Shown here: one piece after another, positions 41,252-41,462 of the stretch
Layout: the number at the start of each line of letters is the position of its first letter
Numbering within the stretch: the first letter of the stretch is position 1
From: Candidatus Eiseniibacteriota bacterium
GTDB taxonomy: Bacteria; Joyebacterota; Joyebacteria; Joyebacterales; Joyebacteraceae
Direction: 5' to 3'
DNA: 41,462 nt
Assembly: GCA_030613615.1 (NCBI GenBank)
Contig: JAUWLR010000009.1
Coordinates: forward strand, 1-41,462
Translations under genes and position numbers: made by a program
The notes under the pieces: model-generated
What the model was told of the DNA's origin: nothing
The model's database searches: none
The model's input: the letters and a program-made list of their open reading frames with translations, nothing else

Positions 41252-41277
41252 GCGAGGCCCGCGAACCCGGGTCTCGC
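41252..41277 (+). terminator. Candidate terminator after the GH-like gene
   Basis: GCGAGGCCCG (41252-41261) and CGGGTCTCGC (41268-41277) pair over 10 bases with one G-U, around loop CGAACC. Only CTTT follows, 5 bases later, so termination may be Rho-dependent. No convincing gene was found from here to the window end. Confidence 0.5.
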
Positions 41278-41462
41278 GCCGCTTTGCCCTCCCCGGAAGG
41301 GCGTCAGGAGACTCCGGAAGCCGGTTAGACCGGGTACATCATGACCCAGGTGGGCGCGTCTGAGGGTGCGATCAAGATCACACGGTAGCAGCATGAAGAG
41401 ACGTGGGTCAAGAGTAGGGTCCCTGTTACGGAGGATCTCGAAGGGAGAGCGGTCACCACGGG

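Noticed and set aside
41393-41462. Open frame starting ATG 41393 and running off the window end (basic N-terminus MKRRGSRVGSLLRRISKG)
   Set aside because: No ribosome site precedes it and 23 codons are too few to judge; a gene start just past the window is possible but not supported.

Overview
This 41.5 kb window is GC-rich, densely packed and coded entirely on the + strand. It is a cell-envelope polysaccharide region from a Gram-negative bacterium. The Gram-negative call rests on four ADP-heptose-type (GT9) glycosyltransferases, a heptose-bisphosphate phosphatase (GmhB), an MsbA-like lipid A exporter and a Wza-like outer-membrane export lipoprotein. An exported protein ending in a FlgD-like/T9SS-like C-terminal domain, together with the high GC, suggests an uncultured FCB-related lineage (Eisenbacteria, Krumholzibacteriota or Latescibacterota type). 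That taxonomic guess is inference and weak.

Region A (1-12447) is one tightly overlapping run for LPS core and O-antigen: partial GT9, MsbA-like exporter, two GT9, two GT4, GT9, another glycosyltransferase, a WaaL/Wzy-type ligase, GmhB, a DUF3108 exported protein and a deoxyhypusine-synthase-like protein. Region B (12448-15267) starts with a near-consensus sigma-70 promoter and a structured leader of about 340 nt containing a terminator-like hairpin. The leader is followed by a priming sugar-phosphate transferase, then a GT39-type membrane glycosyltransferase with its own candidate promoter.

Region C (15342-34494) looks like a single operon of about 19 kb behind a good -24/-12 (sigma-54) promoter match. 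It encodes a Wza-like exporter, a Wzz-like chain-length protein, an ExeA/GspA-type ATPase fused to a SPOR domain (apparently started at CTG), a CpsD-like BY-kinase whose P-loop lysine is replaced by Thr, a Wzy-like polymerase, five GT4 enzymes, a heparinase II/III protein, GDP-mannose 6-dehydrogenase, a radical SAM protein, a polyprenyl diphosphate synthase and ManC. ManC plus the AlgD-type dehydrogenase predict GDP-mannuronate and so an acidic, uronate-containing exopolysaccharide. No Wzx flippase and no exosortase is visible.

Region D (34692-38297) holds galT and glgA (overlapping) and a methyltransferase. Region E holds a tRNA operon Gly(GCC)-Cys(GCA)-Leu(UAA) behind a consensus promoter. 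It is followed by an intergenic region with five copies of a TGTTGC motif and a large exported glycoside-hydrolase-like protein. No mobile element, CRISPR array or rRNA was seen.
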